The notes under the pieces are model-generated. The model worked only from the letters and a program-made list of their open reading frames with translations, had not been told where the DNA came from and did not search any database. Source: Lepidostoma basale (lineage: Eukaryota; Arthropoda; Insecta; Trichoptera; Lepidostomatidae). Taken from it: 64,000 nucleotides of DNA. How positions within the stretch are numbered: position 1 is the stretch's first letter; every line of letters starts with the position of its first letter. Shown one piece after another: positions 49,171-60,059 of the stretch. The stretch lies in assembly GCA_022606425.2 (NCBI GenBank), contig JAHDVF020000447.1, positions 100,001 to 164,000 on the forward strand, written 5' to 3'. The translations under genes were made by a program, and so were the position numbers.

Positions 49171-49357
49171 CGATGGCTCGAGGAAAAATATGATAACGTA
49201 TGTTTTCTAAATATTTTATTTTATTGAAATCAGATGGGTCGCCCTGTTAAGATATTCGCATATGCTTTAGCTAGGCGACATATCTAATTCCAATAAAATA
49301 AAATAAAACCTCTAGAACTCATACATTTTAATTATTGTTAATTATTAATAAAGCCAA

Positions 49358-50159
49358 ATTTTTAATAAATTATTAATAATTTTCGGTAAACCGGGTGGAT
49401 GCGGAGCGGAAACTTTGTAGACTTCACGAGGAAGCGGCAAAAGTAGGTCTCAAGATTAACATGTCCAAGACAGTAGACCTACGGGTGTCCACAAATGACT
49501 CCACCCCAATCTTGCTCCACGGTGTCCCCCTTGTGACCACGACCAGCTTCTGCTACCTCGGTAGTATGATAGCAGGCTCAGGAGGTACGGAGGAGGATGT
49601 AGCCAGCAGACTTGACAAGGCAAGGGGAGCTTTCGCTATGCTTCGCCCTGTATGGCGCTCCGGTATCATTTCGAGAAAGCTCAAGCTCCAAGTATTCAGC
49701 AGTAACGTTAAAAGCGTACTGCTGTACGGATGTGAGACTTGGAAGTCTACCGCAGACGTTATTGGTAAACTCCAGGTGTTTATAAATAGGTGCCTTCGCT
49801 CAATATTCAAAATCTATTGGCCCCAAACAGTGTCAAATGCCGTTCTCTGGACCATGGCAGGCGAAAAGCCAATTAGAGAACAAGTCGCTAGGCGCAAGTG
49901 GCAGTGGATCGGTCACACTCTGAGACGGAACCCAGCCTGCATCGCTCAGGGCGCACTAGACTGGTCCCCTATGGGGGGAAAGAGAAAGCGAGGCAGACCT
50001 AGAGCCACCTGGAGAAGAACCCTGCAGGGCGAGGTTAAGGCAGCAGGTCTCACTTGGGACGATGTTAAGCATCAGGCATGCGATAGAGTCGGGTGGAGAA
50101 GATTTCTTGAGGCCCTATGCACCACGGAGGTGTGACAGGACAAAAAGAAGAAGAAGAAG
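49358..50159 (+). pseudogene. LINE-C ORF2 C-terminal half with target-site duplication
   Basis: 802 bp flanked by ATTAATAAAGCCAA (49,344-49,357 and 50,160-50,173). The open frame 49,395-50,135 (246 aa) includes KINMSKTVDLRVS, SFCYLGSMIAGSGGTEEDVA (post-RT YLGS motif), VKSVLLYGCETWKSTADVI, FINRCLRSIFKIYWPQTVSN, RRKWQWIGHTLRRN, GRPRATWRRTLQGEV and a C-terminus ending at 50,135, then (GAA)n. Intact reading frame and clean duplication imply a young insertion; 5' truncation removes the endonuclease and RT core. Confidence 0.9.
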
Positions 50160-50174
50160 ATTAATAAAGCCAAC

Positions 50175-50689
50175 AAATTGACATGGTGATAACGAATGGG
50201 TATACTTGTTAATTGAAATAACCCTCTTTCATTACGTGTTTCAAAATCCTTAAAAAAAACGATCTCGTGTGATATAATTTCAAAAATCCCTGCATTTTCT
50301 TCCTATTCCGCCCGAAAGTCAACGCCGACACTTCCACTTGAAATTAAGGGTTGAGAATTAATTAAAAGTTAAAATCGTGATTTACGTTTCAATTTTTAGT
50401 GCCCGTAACTCTTTCGAAGCACTTTATCGATGCAAAAATGCCGCGCGCCGCCCCTGGAGCGATTAATTCACTCCCCTGGAACTCGGGTTAAATGATTCGA
50501 GAAAAATTCGTGGAAATATTTGATTAAGCAGGCAGATTACCAGTGCCGGCTCAGGGAGATAGCGGCTGATTTATTGGACACAAAAATGTTTTAATTAATT
50601 GTCTCGTCGGGCTGGCAATTATATTGTAAGGCGATATTATTATCATTGCTGATTATAACTTCGGTCAAAATTTCGTCCTTTATAGTATT
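50175..50689. other. Non-coding island, candidate conserved element
   Basis: 50,290-50,600 has balanced composition (CCGCCCGAAAGTCAACGCCG, GCCGCGCGCCGCCCCTGGAG), short frames only and no repeat match in the window. Confidence 0.45.
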
Positions 50690-50870
50690 AAATCTATTTG
50701 AAAGATAAACGTTGTGGAGTACCAAAATGACGCATAAATACAGTTGAAATGAAAAATCTGTGTATGATCGAGTCTCGAATGATAATATAAGATGTGACTG
50801 CAGCGCGAATGAAAGTGTTATAAACAAAATAACGAAAAGATTATTGAGATAATTTGGATACATGGAAATC
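50690..50870 (+). mobile_element. LINE-A, decayed
   Basis: CAGTTGAAATGAAAAATCTG, GTATGATCGAGTCTCGAATG and AAGTGTTATAAACAAAATAA. Confidence 0.6.
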
Positions 50871-50874
50871 ATCA

Positions 50875-51140
50875 TTCATTTCTCGGTGTTACATCCCGGT
50901 GTGGGACTTGGCCTCTTCCACAACGGTCCTCCACTTACTTCTGTCTCTGGCTATCTCTCTCCATTTCCCAGCTCCTTCCATTTTCTCCCAATCTTGTTCC
51001 ACGAAATCCGCCCATCTTTTCCTCGGTCTGCCTATTGGTCTCTTTTCGCGAGGCACCCATCTGGATATAATTTGTGGTGTTCTATCCTCTGGCATTCTTT
51101 CCACATGGTCAGCCCACCATAAGCGATGAGACTTAGATAA
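50875..51140 (-). mobile_element. LINE-L 3' end, open frame
   Basis: Minus strand: HRLWWADHVERMPEDRTPQI, ISRWVPREKRPIGRPRKRWA, EQDWEKMEGAGKWREIARDR, SKWRTVVEEAKSHTGM stop. Uninterrupted; useful reference for the split copy at 39,010. Confidence 0.9.
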
Positions 51141-51159
51141 TATATATTTTTTTAATGTT

Positions 51160-51440
51160 AAAGAAATGAAAACAATGCAACCTATCGTGGGTGAACCCTT
51201 AGAGATACCCTGCGAAGAAATTCGTAGATCCTGTAAAATTGACGACATTGTGAGATGGAGAAGGCAGAGAAGACAATTCAGGAGAAACCACATCGAGAGG
51301 ATGGATTCATCGAGGATTCCTAAGATCGAGATGCAAGAAACTCCAGAGAGCCGTCGACCACTAAGACGACCGTCAAAGAAATGGAAAGGAAGCTGGACGT
51401 ATTTATCCCAGGAATTTTTTTTATATCCTGTATAAACAGA
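51160..51440 (+). mobile_element. LINE-G-related 3' end
   Basis: ORF 51,166-51,435: PIVGEPLEIPCEEIRRSCKI, DDIVRWRRQRRQFRRNHIER, RRPLRRPSKKWKGSWTYLSQ. Same subfamily as the fragment inside the hAT element at 55,690. Confidence 0.8.
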
Positions 51441-51469
51441 TCGCTAGATCTACAATGAGGGGAAAAATA

Positions 51470-51795
51470 ACGAAAAAAAAAGATCTTGTGTGTAAACAGT
51501 TAAAGTATTTTTTTTAAATTTTTTTTTTTAATTTTTTTTTAATTTTTTTTTTTTTTTTTTTTATGTACACAACAGGTCGTTTGGACCCAATTACTGTATA
51601 CAATTATTATTTTTTTAGCTATTATATTGATTCTCGTGACATGTGATAGGTAGCCAATCTATCGCCATTTTTTATTGTCACTTGAATTCTACACCAGACC
51701 AAAGACAGTGTGACAATCACACTGCCATCACCGGGAATCGAACCCAGGACCTTCGGCATGGAAGTCAGAGCTTGTAACCACTCTGCCACGAATTA
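51470..51795 (-). mobile_element. SINE-1 with long poly(T) (tail in reverse)
   Basis: T-rich tract 51,508-51,562, then ACAACAGGTCGTTTGGACCC, TATCGCCATTTTTTATTGTC, GGGAATCGAACCCAGGACC (B box complement, 51,731-51,749) and CCACTCTGCCACGAA (A box complement). Nearly full length. Confidence 0.85.
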
Positions 51796-51799
51796 TGTT

Positions 51800-52654
51800 C
51801 CCCTAGAGATTTCTATTTATCTATATATCACTAGCTGACCCGGCAACGCTTCGCTATTGCTATATTAGAGTATATAAATACACCCAATATATATTAAAGA
51901 AATACAATTAAAGTTCAATATCAATGATTTTATTGGATAAAATGACATGTGTATAGGTGTAAGAATGTGTGTATCCTAATTCAGTTCATATCTTTAAAAC
52001 ATTTGTTTAATCCAAGCAAACTTGCTGTGAACTTGAATAATACTAATGTGAATTGAACAATTGAAGGCTGGGCATTACCAAGGTGGCAAGTTTACAAAAA
52101 GTCTGAAATGAGTTTTTGATGCCAATTGGTCTTAAACATAGCTGTGCAAAAGCGCGTTATGATTTAATAATATAGTGTAGTTAAAACGTTACCCTAAAGA
52201 TGCCACCCAAAAAAAGTTAATATTTATCTTTTTCAGCTTTATTTTTAAACCATTTTTGTAACGTCCAGTCTTAATTTTTTCCTTAATATTTTAAGTGAAA
52301 TTAAAAAAACAAATAAATATACTATATCACATTTGCATAAAACATTCATACATATACCATTCAAGGTCATAATAATGCTCTTAGAAATACAATGTTTAGA
52401 GAAACAAAACTCTTGATTTTGATGTCCATTAGATGAAGCTAATAATGCACATTCACTTAACCAATGACGAAATTTGTAAATTTGTGTGATGTCTGGAAAT
52501 ATACATTGAATCAATTCTCCTTTGGAGTGTGATTCTACAGAAATCAGTTGATAATTTAAAGCATTCATTCCATACAATGAACTTTCATTGTTGCAGAATT
52601 TTACCCATTCCAGAAATATTTAAAATGTTGAATGTAGGTGTTTCAATGTTTTGT
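51800..52654. other. Unassigned repeat-like DNA, possible Helitron remnant
   Basis: CTAGCTGACCCGGCAACGC at 51,831 looks like the start of a repetitive element. The minus frame 52,577-52,385 (LNYQLISVESHSKGELIQCI, FPDITQ, LSECALLASSN) resembles the region of Helitron helicases containing the A-I-L-A-P-x-N motif, but the match is partial. No intact gene. Confidence 0.3.
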
Positions 52655-52971
52655 ATCATCATCATCATGAGTCTATATCCGTTCACTCCTGGGCGTAGGC
52701 CTCCTCCATCTGATTCAATGTCTGTCGATCCTGGGCAACACGCATCCAATGTCGTCCCTCCATCGAAGTTGAGGACGTCCTGGGTTTCGGGTTACAGTAC
52801 ATCTATCATCAGGGCTGCGAGCGGCATGCCATTTTAGCGCTGCCACTCTTCCGATGATGTCCGACACTCCTGTTCTGCCTCTAATAGTGGAATTAAACCA
52901 ATTAATCCAACCTGTACATACCATTTCAAAATTAGTTCATAAATATAACAATCTGTCTTGCACATATCAAG
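52655..52971 (-). mobile_element. LINE-O (RTE-like) 3' end
   Basis: Minus strand: NWFNSTIRGRTGVSDIIGRV, AALKWHAARSPDDRCTV, RNPGRPQLRWRDDI, then decay and (GAT)n (52,657-52,668 in reverse). Its upstream part continues into the first unit of the tandem array. Confidence 0.75.
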
Positions 52972-55171
52972 GTGTGGGATCCATACATGCCAGTATCTTA
53001 GTATCTTGCGTTGCGTGCCCCATCTCACGACATCTTCCACCTTGGAGATATCGTGGATAGCCGTGTTCCTCACCCTATCTCAAAGAGTCTTTCCTGGTAT
53101 CATCCTTAGCGTCGGCATCTCTGCAAAAATCAAATAATTATATTAAAATGAGCAGTATATTAAAAAAAAAACACTGGCGTGGGAACGTCAGAACATTTGG
53201 AAATGTTATATTACTGGATTTTTCCAACTGAGGCAGCTAATGCTGTATGTAAGGATATGTTTACCTATCACAGCATTTTTTTTTTTCAGAGAAAAACTAA
53301 AACAGCTGAAGTAAATTGTCTAATCCAAAAGATATAGGTTATCGCCCTGCCAGAACAATTTTACATTAAAATAACATTATTAAAATAGATTATACCAATT
53401 CATAGAATTGTGAGGTGTGGGATCCATACATGCCAGTATCTTGCGTTGCGTGCCCCATCTCACGACATCTTCCACCTTGGAGATATCGTGGATAGCCGTG
53501 TTCCTCACCCTATCTCAAAGAGTCTTTCCTGGTATCATCCTTAGCGTCGGCATCTCTGCAAAAATCAAATAATTATATTAAAATGAGCAGTATATTAAAA
53601 AAAAAACACTGGCGTGGGAACGTCAGAACATTTGGAAATGTTATATTACTGGATTTTTCCAACTGAGGCAGCTAATGCTGTACGTAAGAATATGTTTACC
53701 TATCACAGCATAACAGAGAAAAACTAAAACAGCTGAAGTAAATCGTCTAATCCAAAAGATATTATAGGTTATCGCCCTGCCGGAACAATTTTACATTAAA
53801 ATAACATTATTAAAATAGATTATACCAATTCATAGGGTGACGGGTGTGGGATCCATACATGCCAGTATCTTGCGTTGCGTGCCCCCATCTCACGACATCT
53901 TCCACCTTGGAGATATCGTGGATAGCCGTGTTCCTCACCCCTATCTCAAAGAGTCTTTCCTGGTATCATCCTTAGCGTCGGCATCTCTGCAAAAATCAAA
54001 TAATTATATTAAAATGAGCATTATATTAAAAAAAAAACACTGGCGTGGGAACGTCAGACCATTTGGAAATGTTATATTACTGGATTTTTCCAACTGAGGC
54101 AGCTAATGCTGTATGTAAGGATATGTTTACCTATCACAGCATTTTTTTTTCCGAGAAAAACTAAAACAGCTGAAGTAAATCGTCTAATCCAAAAGATATA
54201 GGTTATCGCCCGTCTAATCCAAAAAATATAGGTTATCGCCCTGCCAGAACAATTTTACATTAAAATAACATTATTAAAATGAATTATACAATTCATAGAA
54301 TTGTGAGGTGTGGGATCCATCCATGCCAGTCTTGCGTTGTGTGCCCCATCTCACGACATCTTCCACCTTGGAGATATCGTGGATAGCCGTGTTCCTCACC
54401 CTATCTCAAAAAGTCTTTCCTGGTATCATCCTTAGCGTCGGCATCTCTGCAAAAATCAAATAATTATATTAAAATGAGCAGTATATTAAAAAAAACACTG
54501 GCGTGGGAACGTCAGAACATTTGGAAATGTTATATTACTGGATTTTTCCAACTGAGGCAGCTAATGCTGTATGTAAGAATATGTTTACCTATCACAGCAT
54601 AACAGAGAACAACTAAAACAGCTGAAGTAAGGTGTCTAATCCAAAAGATATAGGTTATCGCCCTGCCAGAACAATTTTACATTAAATAACATTATTAAAA
54701 TAGATTATACCAATTCATAGAATTGTGGTGTAAGGACCGCGCCCATGCCAGTATCTTGCGTTGCGTGCCCCATCTCACGACATCTTTCCACACCTTGGAG
54801 ATATCGTGGATAGCGTGTTCCTCACCCCCTATCTCAAGAGTCTTTCCTGGTATCATCCTTGGCGTCGGCATCTCTGCAAAAAATCAAATAATTATATTAA
54901 ATGAGCAGTATATTAAAAAAACTTTGGCGTGGGAACGTCAGACCATTTGGAAATGTTATATTACTGAATTTTTCCAACTGAGGCAGCTAATGCTGTGATA
55001 GGTAAACATATCCTTATATGTTTACCTATCACAGCATTTTTTTTTTCAGAGAAAAACTAAAACAGCTGAAGTAAATCGTCTAATCCAAAAGATATTATAG
55101 GTTATCGCCCTGCCAGAACAATTTTACATTAAAATTACATTATTAAAATAGATTATACCAATTCATAGAAT
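52972..55171. repeat. ~440-bp tandem array, five units
   Basis: Units start (GTGTGGGATCCATACATGCC) at 52,972, 53,415, 53,844, 54,308 and 54,728 and end with CCAATTCATAGAATTG. Lengths are about 443, 429, 464, 420 and 444 bp. Read on the minus strand each unit carries MPTLRMIPGKTL stop DRVRNTAIHDISKVEDVVRW, a piece of the LINE-O ORF, preceded by TTTGATTTTTGCAG. Unit 3 has an extra ~30-bp duplication (CGTCTAATCCAAAA); the fifth unit has a hairpin GCTGTGATAGGTAAACATAT and its complement. Confidence 0.95.
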
Positions 55172-55426
55172 TGTTACTTAGAATTTAACGTTTTTCCATG
55201 TAGATTCATAACATAACCTAAAATAATACGTAAGTAAAACGATATGTAACTTCATTTCTATTCGATATACCTAATTTAGAACTAAAACTTTGAAACATGT
55301 AATGCGGAAATATAATCTGTATTCATTTCAACGGCAAAATAGAATAAACTGAAGATATATATGAATTAGAAATATAAATATTTTACTTACGAAACTAACA
55401 CGCAATTCAAATTTGACATTTCAGAG
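55172..55426. other. Unassigned AT-rich DNA
   Basis: No motif. Confidence 0.35.
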
Positions 55427-56868
55427 ATAGGGATGGGCAATCCGCTCATGAGTCGACTCAAAGATTCGAATCTTTTTGGTGAGCGGGTGAGCGATGATCC
55501 ATAAAAAAAAGAGCGGCAGCTCAATGATCCGCTAGGTCAGGGGGGTCGGCAAAATTATTAGCCAAAGAGCCAAATGCGTACTTTACAACGATTTAAAAAA
55601 AAAATTGAGAGCCAAATATGTTTATTGATTTAGATAACCTTTATTATAATTTTTGCACTTCATTCAATTACGGGTACACTGAATAAAACATTATTTCATA
55701 CTTCTTCCTGTGATGAAGGCGACCAGCCTTCTCTCCATCTCTTTGGTGGTCATCCTGGTGGTCGACGGCCCTCTGGAGTCTCTTGTATCACGATATTAGG
55801 AATTCTTGCTGGATCCATTCTCTCGATGTCTCTGCCTACTCCATCTCACTATGTCTTCAATGTTGCAGGATTTGCGAATTTATTCGTTGGGTATCCTATC
55901 TCTAACGGTTCTCCCCACAATAGGTCGCAGTCTGGTTCTGACAGTGTCTGCTCTTGCTTTGATTCCGTATGTTATTATGGACCTGATGCATGTTTGTTTG
56001 TTGTTATTCTTAATTTTAGGCACAATTCCATGTTCTCATCAATAAGACGACTTCGTAGTTTACTCTTGTTAAAATTCATGCTTGAATAAAATTGTCCGCA
56101 TGAATATGTAGAAGCGAAAAGCGAAAGATCAGCAAGAGTGAGTAATACTATTTCAGGCGTTGAAGATGATGACTAAAAATCTTTTGAATTGGCGATGATG
56201 ATTAAGAGTTTTAGCTAAACCGGAATTGATAATCGTAATCACCAATTCCATAACTTTACAAATTTCTTCTGGAAATGTCTGCGGACAGAGCGTTCTTGAT
56301 GAATGATGCGATGGTAAGCAAGTATCTCGCGATTATTTTTCCTTTCAACAAACCCCTTCGGCTCCGGAGCCGCATTTGGCCGACCTCTGCGCTAGGTGAA
56401 TCATATATTATTGCAAAAGAGTCGACGAACGGTTCCGCTCAGTAAAGTGAGCCGATTCTTCTTGATAATTATCGAGCGGCTCCGGAGCCGCATTTTGCCG
56501 ACCTCTGCGCTCGGTGAATCGTATATTATTGCAAAAGAGTCGACTATTTTTAGTGATCTCTTTAAAGGATCTGAGCTGAATGGTTCCGCTCAGTAAAGTG
56601 AGCCGATTCTTCTTGATAATTATCGAGTCGTTTTGTCGTTGTGAATTTTTTTTTTAGCTCATCGACAAAAAATTTATCCTGGTGAATTTTTTTTTTTTAC
56701 CGGAATCAACTTTTTTTGTCGAGGAGCAAAAAAAAAAGGTCACTAAAATAATTTCAAACTTTGAACGACTCAAAATGGTGAACCGTGGATCGTTAAAAAG
56801 AGTCGGCTCACTTTGCTGAGCGGAACCGTTCAGATCAGATCCCTGAGATGAGTCGTTTTGCCCATCCC
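55427..56868. mobile_element. Terminal-inverted-repeat element (outer)
   Basis: Ends GGGATGGGCAA (55,431) and TTGCCCATCCC (to 56,866), each with an adjoining TA. Sub-terminal inverted sequence includes GAGTCG, CTCACTTTACTGAGCGG and its complement. A ~118-bp duplication (CTCCGGAGCCGCATTT at 56,362 and 56,479) lies inside. No transposase. It has been invaded by the hAT element below. Superfamily not determined. Confidence 0.65.
55538..56389. mobile_element. hAT-like element carrying a LINE fragment (inner)
   Basis: Ends CAGGGGGGTCGGC and GGCCGACCTCTG. The 8-bp duplication CGCTAGGT occurs at 55,530-55,537 and 56,390-56,397. The interior 55,690-56,000 is, on the minus strand, a LINE-G-related C-terminus (IVGRTVRDRIPNE, CNIEDIVRWSRQRH). 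No transposase. Confidence 0.8.
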
Positions 56869-57284
56869 TATACGTGCGTATATTTTTCAGTTCAAAGGAG
56901 CGACTAATTTCATATCTGACCACGCAAGAGTCAAAAAAGCCACTAATTTGCATCTTATCACGCCAAGCGAATATAGACTCTAAAGATCGATACTCAGGTG
57001 ATACGAACATGAAGGTCTATACTCGCTCTCACTACGAAAATTTATAAATTTACAAAGTTAATTAGAGCTCGATTAATAACAAAAATATGCCTATGCCCAC
57101 CTATGTCTATCTATTAAGGAAGTGTATCAATATGAAAACGATCTGCTTAGGAATAACCCCGGAATTAGTCCGCACACACCGGAAGCTGGCCTTTTATTTA
57201 TATAGATAAATTGAAAAATATTTCAGTGTTCAAAATAAAGTGTTTTTAAGAAAAACGTATTTTAACAATTATCGGATCATTTAT

Positions 57285-57307
57285 NNNNNNNNNNNNNNNN
57301 NNNNNNN
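57285..57307. other. Assembly gap (23 N)
   Basis: Run of undetermined bases. Continuity of the host gene's downstream intron across this point is assumed. Confidence 0.99.
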
Positions 57308-57359
57308 TTTAATAAGATTATTAAGTGAACATAACTATATCCGACATCCAAATTTATCT

Positions 57360-57440
57360 CTCATAAAAAATCTAAATGGATGTATCTAAGTGGCTGATAT
57401 TTGGCTCTTTTGAATTATGAGTTTGCCAACCGCTGGGGTG
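57360..57440. mobile_element. hAT-like terminus
   Basis: ATATTTGGCTCTTTTGAATT and GAGTTTGCCAACCGCTG resemble, in reverse, the end at 55,538 (GTCGGC...GAGCCAAAT). Only one end is visible; it stops about 20 bp from the exon at 57,458. Confidence 0.4.
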
Positions 57441-57457
57441 GGTTAACGGAGACTCAC

Positions 57458-57530
57458 CTTCCGTCCCCGGAGACCAGCAGAGAGTTGAGGAAGCGATCCT
57501 CCCCGGCCTTGAAGGTCGTCACACAGTCAC
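57458..57530 (-). CDS. NACHT/WD-repeat protein, exon 5 of those seen
   Basis: 73 bp, acceptor TTTGTACAG before 57,530 and donor AAG|GTGAGT after 57,458. It starts in phase 1 and ends in phase 2, continuing the frame of the exon at 58,688. Encodes DCVTTFKAGEDRFLNSLLVS then GDGR across the splice, consistent with a WD-repeat strand. No downstream exon could be recognised at lower coordinates, so the C-terminal WD region lies outside the window or in DNA I cannot resolve. Confidence 0.85.
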
Positions 57531-58687
57531 CTGTACAAACCAATATATTGTAAATGTCTGTTATGAAATAATAAATAACACATTGAAAAGTGACTTCTAT
57601 TAGAGTATGGTCTTTTTTTCCTTTACTTGTGTTGTCTTAGCTTTTGATACTTTGAATTTTAAATTTCAAGTATGGTGTAAAACTACATATCATAATATTA
57701 TATAAAGAGGCATAAATTCGTATGTCATCAAGAAAGAGTCGGAGAATATTTTGAATACAAAGCGAGAGACGAATACTAGATTCTCTTCAAAAGTAATTTA
57801 AAATGCACACGATGCGCATGTCCCATGAACGTTTCTGGATTATTTTGAATTTTGTTCTGATTATTGTTGTATGACAGTATAGTGTAGAAAACAAAAGGAG
57901 AACAATTTGGTGTTTTTAATTGCGAAATTTTTAACGTGTGAATAAAAAAAGATTGAAATTAAAAGTTTAAAAATTTATTACTGATTACGATTGTACAGTG
58001 AACCAAGTTTATAAGGGGTAGAAAATTTTTACTTCCGTGAATATTTCGCAGGTTGCAACTAGTTGAATAATTAATACGAATGAAAACATCTATTTTCTAG
58101 TTTTATTGTAAGTTATTGTGAGTGACATGTTTCATCTGTCTAAGACTTTAACATTTGATGATATCTTGGACAGGCATGTCATTTGTCATTCACATAAATT
58201 ATAATAAAACTTTTAGAAAATAGACGTTTTTATTCGTATTAATCACCCTACGTACGTTCACTTTGACTGTCCCATTCTACGCGCTTACCGTATTACGTAC
58301 GCGCTTGAGAAAAAGTAATATACCTAAAATGTACAAATTGTTAAGGATACGCGCGTGTGCCAACAACACTTGATTACAAGTATTCGCAAATATGATAGTT
58401 TTACAAGGGGCAGGCAAAGTGTGCGATCGAGTCTTTGACATTTTGTAATTTAAAAAAATTAAATAAACATGTAATTAAATTTAATTAATACCTGTTTGTT
58501 TTTTGCATGTTTCTTGGAAAACAACCTGAAGGTAGGGCGGTTAATCATACTTAAGGGTTAATGTGTGCGAATTTAACTATGTGTTTTTAAGTGTGCCTGA
58601 CTTGTGGTTGAATGGGCCACATTAGCATCTTACAACTGAGGGAACCATGGATGGGGCAGGCTATAGAGAGGATAGCTGGTGGGTTAC
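57531..58687. other. Intron with FB2 and a CACCCTACGTA element
   Basis: FB2 two-armed copy at 58,065-58,245 (TTGATGA at 58,155-58,161, ribozyme shortened). Element at 58,242-58,543 with ends TCACCCTACGTA and GGTAGGGCGGTTA, repeated in reverse at 62,188-62,465. The rest of the intron is AT-rich. Confidence 0.7.
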
Positions 58688-58817
58688 CTGTGTCCGTGTT
58701 CATGAGGTTGACATACATCCTGTTGCGGGAGAGGCACACGAGGTGGGAGGGGTCGTGCAGTCCGTAGAAGGGCATCTTCTGGTTCATCACGCCTTTCAGT
58801 GGCGTCAGGAACGTGCC
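58688..58817 (-). CDS. NACHT/WD-repeat protein, exon 4 of those seen
   Basis: 130 bp; acceptor GTGTTGCAG, donor CAG|GTAACC. Phase 0 start, phase 1 end. Encodes GTFLTPLKGVMNQKMPFYGL, HDPSHLVCLSRNRMYVNLMN and TDTG. The pattern of a tight turn, hydrophobic strand (HLVCLSRNRMYVNLM) and short polar tail fits a degenerate WD blade. GC content is well above that of the surrounding intron. Confidence 0.88.
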
Positions 58818-58899
58818 CTGCAACACACGCAGTCATAACCGGAAGATAACATATAATATTATTAACTGATGCTAAATATAATGTAATGTACAAAGAAGT

Positions 58900-59290
58900 G
58901 AGGTGCAGAATAGAGATTGCGAGGACTGAGACAGATAATGGCCAAGTGCTATATTTGGTCCATATTGCATTACGGAGTAGAGACCTGGACCTTCAAAGTG
59001 AAAACAATGAACCGTATAGAAGCATTTGATATGTGGCTTCATCGCAGAATTTTGTGCATCCCACGGACTGATATGGTCACCAGCACTGAGGTGTTGCGAA
59101 GAGCAAGAGAAAATTTTTGTCCAACATAAATATTAGAAAAATTGTACAAATGTGTCCACATTATCCACAATGAAAATGTTTGCTGCACATGGAAGACGGC
59201 AGATGTCCTGGCTGAGAAACTTCAAAGAGTAGACCGGAGTCCAGATGTTGGGGGAGTTGTTCTAGCTAACAAAAGAGAGACTATAATCTG
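58900..59290 (+). pseudogene. LINE fragment in intron
   Basis: The plus frame reads KCYIWSILHYGVETWTFKVK, MNRIEAFDMWLHRRILCIPR and TDMVTSTEVLRR. After a frameshift, GRRQMSWLRNFKE-like sequence follows at 59,190-59,230. It is a post-RT region of a LINE common in insects, antisense to the host gene. Confidence 0.75.
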
Positions 59291-59311
59291 TAGTTGGAGA
59301 TGAATGACCAC

Positions 59312-59429
59312 CTGGTTGAGGTCGTAGACTCGTAGTTCCCGACGGCAAAGTACAACGCAGCGGAACTGGTCGATGGGGATGAGGTTGATGGGGTGTGTCA
59401 CGCCCTGCAGGGTGCGGACCTTCTTGCAT
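59312..59429 (-). CDS. NACHT/WD-repeat protein, exon 3 of those seen
   Basis: 118 bp; acceptor GTTTTTTAG, donor CAG|GTGGTC. It completes the split Lys codon from the previous exon and ends in phase 0. Encodes CKKVRTLQGVTHPINLIPID, QFRCVVLCRRELRVYDLNQ. With the end of the previous exon (EEICVWDVVK) this forms a typical WD repeat: VWD, xKxVRTLQG, then a blade ending in VYDL. Confidence 0.92.
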
Positions 59430-59519
59430 CTAAAAAACGATAATATATCTTAAAATATGCACATTTTTAAGCCTAATTTTCTAGCATCCCAGCCGGGGCT
59501 GATTGACATGTTGACTCAC

Positions 59520-60059
59520 TTGACCACGTCCCAGACGCAGATCTCCTCTCTCTGCGTGGAGAGGCTGGCCACATAGCGGTCCGTCTTCTCCAGCCGCACC
59601 ACCAGGTCGTACACCTTGCAGTCTAGCACCTCGCTGGGCACCAGGTCCGTCTTGGCGGTGTGCACCAGGTTCAGAGGCAGCAGACAGGGCGCAGGAGGGC
59701 CCCTGGCCACCTCCAGCCACTTCTGGCACACCTCGCTCGTAATCCCCTCGTTGTTCTCCTTGTCCTTCAAATACAAGTAGAGAAGTGCGTAGAACTGCTT
59801 AGCGTCGTAGTTCAAGGCGTACGAGTTGATCTGCAGGAATTCTCGGAGGTATCTGATGTGCTCCGGTGTGGATTCGTCCTTGCTGTCCATGTTCAGGAGG
59901 CTGATGTCCTCCAGCATTTGACCGCAGCCCAGCGCCGAGATCTTGTCATAAATCCAGGTATCATCGGTGAAGAACTCCTCAAAGGCGAAGGAGGTGAGAT
60001 CGTCTTTGCACAAGTGATAGCGCTGGTAGGGTACTTCTTCCAACTTTCTTGCGTTGAAA
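59520..60059 (-). CDS. NACHT/WD-repeat protein (NWD-like), exon 2 of those seen
   Basis: 540 bp, acceptor CAACTTTCAG, donor AA|GTGAGT; 179 full codons. It begins with FNARKLEEVPYQRYHLCKDD, the RKLxELPYH-type opening of the helical segment after the NACHT and winged-helix parts of NWD1/NWD2 proteins. DDTWIYDKISALGCGQMLED (residues ~35-55) corresponds to the W-x-Y-x-K helix of that family. Residues ~60-125 are further helices (YLREFLQINSYALNYDAKQF). From ~130 on (PAPCLLPLNLV, YDLVVRLEKTDRYVASLSTQ, REEICVWDV) the WD propeller starts. NWD proteins are cytosolic STAND-class NTPases, the vertebrate ones studied mainly in neurons; the role here is unknown. Family assignment is from memory of these motifs; TEP1- or APAF1-type relatives are less likely. 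Confidence 0.88.

Noticed and set aside
52972..55171. CRISPR-like array
   Set aside because: Units are ~440 bp tandem copies without short repeats and unique spacers, in a eukaryotic context; it is satellite-type DNA derived from a LINE.
1..57300. A previously undescribed multi-gene system such as a defence island or operon
   Set aside because: No clustered intact genes exist here; all longer frames belong to mobile elements. The only unusual system supported is the family of ribozyme-bearing fold-back elements.
60043..60043. Translation start (TTG) for the 175-codon frame
   Set aside because: The frame continues upstream to a splice acceptor at 60,060 and joins the exon at 62,913-62,989 in phase; this is an internal exon.
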